Below are positions 63,457 to 64,000 of a stretch of DNA of 64,000 nt, one piece after another. The DNA comes from Oscillatoriaceae cyanobacterium Prado104 (lineage in GTDB: Bacteria > Cyanobacteriota > Cyanobacteriia > Cyanobacteriales > Microcoleaceae): positions 1 through 64,000 of the forward strand of contig JALOON010000057.1 of the NCBI GenBank assembly GCA_025454405.1. The letters are read 5' to 3'. Position numbers and translations under genes: made by a program. Each line of letters opens with the position of its first letter. Within the stretch, counting starts at the first letter, position 1. Under the pieces are notes generated by a model, which did not search any database, was not told the DNA's origin, and saw only the letters and a program-made list of their open reading frames with translations.

Positions 63457-63774
63457 CCTGTAGGGGCGGGTTCGCCAACAGCCTCGGGAGGCAACAGATA
63501 AGTTAAATAAACCCGCCCTCCCCCTTACTGATTGAGAATGGTGCAATATAGCAGTTCTCAATAAGGTGAGGTACAGAAAACTTGTTCGCTGTGCCCTTAT
63601 GCCCTATGCCCTATACCCTATGTCCGGGTGCAAGTCATGTTACTAAAAAAGGCTATTTTTCAGTTAAAACAGAGATTTTGGACATCAGTTAATTGGGGTT
63701 TTTTCGTGGGGAGGGCGGGTTTATTTTAATTGTTGGTACTCATTAGAGATGGTTGGTGAACCCGCCCCTACAGG
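63457..63774. repeat. Large nested foldback element
   Basis: Outer arms 63457-63476 and 63755-63774 match at 19 of 20 bases when inverted. Inner arms 63505-63523 and 63708-63726 match at 19 of 19 (AAATAAACCCGCCCTCCCC). A third small inverted pair (TTGAGAAT / GTTCTCAA, about 63532-63561) and CCCTATG heptamers lie inside. It looks like two REP-type units in opposite orientation, or a small non-autonomous element. No coding potential. Confidence 0.75.
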
Positions 63775-63803
63775 ATTATTGAAAATGTTGCAAGATGTAA
63801 GTT

Positions 63804-64000
63804 TTAACTGAAATCGGCGATGCTAATTTGGTTGGCTGTTACTCCAGAAATCACAGCTAAAATTTGGCTGGTTGCACTCAAGCGGATGAAAGTTGCATTG
63901 CTACTATCGGTAATTGAAAGTTGCGAGAAACTTAAACCGTTTCCAAGCGCGATCGAGTCGATGCCGTCGGCAAAATCGAAAATTATATCGCTGCCAGAAT
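63804..64000 (-). CDS. C-terminal end of an RTX-type/surface protein (partial)
   Basis: 65 codons open to the window edge, ending in TAA at 63804. The peptide (GSDIIFDFADGIDSIALGNGLSFSQLSI ... LAVISGVTANQISIADFS) matches the stereotyped C-terminal module of cyanobacterial hemolysin-type calcium-binding proteins (x-G-x-D-x-I-x-D-F-x-D-G-x-D ... L-x-F-x-Q-L). The start is outside the window. Confidence 0.75.
   Translation of the reverse strand, partial: SGSDIIFDFADGIDSIALGNGLSFSQLSITDSSNATFIRLSATSQILAVISGVTANQISIADFS

Noticed and set aside
1..64000. tRNA and rRNA genes
   Set aside because: No cloverleaf with T-arm consensus or rRNA-like segment was found in the intergenic regions by reading; a covariance search could still find one.

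Overview
The window comes from a filamentous cyanobacterium. The photosystem II genes psbB and psbT, ycf34, a CCB-type cytochrome b6f assembly factor and a DUF3155 gene all point there, as do the abundance of GCGATCGC-like octamers and the many short tandem and palindromic intergenic repeats. The style (CHAT-TPR, vMAP/AAA-like and GAF-kinase proteins, heptamer repeats) suggests an Oscillatoriales lineage such as Microcoleus, Oscillatoria or Kamptonema. That placement is inference.

Layout. 1-2.4 kb: NfeD-like protein, Rpn-type nuclease, orphan HTH antitoxin, aspartic protease remnant, small membrane protein. 2.5-6.8 kb: a decayed conflict/toxin-antitoxin island holding a broken NACHT gene, a HIRAN gene overlapping a truncated HipA-like kinase, and a small-protein plus nucleotidyltransferase pair. 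Pieces of one module occur three times through it and sit at the breakpoints. 6.9-14 kb: glyQ, a DUF1295 membrane protein, mnmG with an internal deletion, a HigBA-like module and a dead VapBC-like module. 14.2-18.4 kb: the housekeeping block psbB-psbT-nrdR-rpsA. 19-24.5 kb: a giant pseudokinase/ATPase/GAF/histidine kinase hybrid. 25.2-31.4 kb: a compact RiPP cluster of the azole (TOMM) type, with an NHLP-leader precursor, a fused cyclodehydratase (YcaO), an amidohydrolase and a SagB dehydrogenase. 31.6-41.8 kb: HAD hydrolase, TpsB outer-membrane transporter, a CBS-like/HEPN-like protein, b6f assembly factor, IS200/IS605 remnant, DUF3155, histidine kinase, membrane protein, HD hydrolase. 42.4-56.2 kb: signalling/conflict genes: vMAP-TIR-AAA, DUF4058, RusA plus partner, AAA with four GAF domains, and two tandem TPR-CHAT genes, the second broken. 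56.4-64 kb: tsaB, Ser/Thr kinase, ycf34, CCA/A-adding enzyme, RTX-repeat protein, HDAC-like amidohydrolase, and the 3' end of another RTX-type gene running off the window.

How genes work together. The clearest co-operating unit is the TOMM cluster: the precursor should be cyclised by the YcaO fusion and oxidised to azoles by the SagB-like enzyme, with the amidohydrolase as a candidate tailoring or processing enzyme. No exporter or leader peptidase is encoded beside it. Several genes are broken (NACHT, HipA-like, mnmG, VapC-like, second CHAT). The breaks in mnmG and the TPR array could be real or assembly errors in repeats. No tRNA, rRNA or CRISPR array was recognised.
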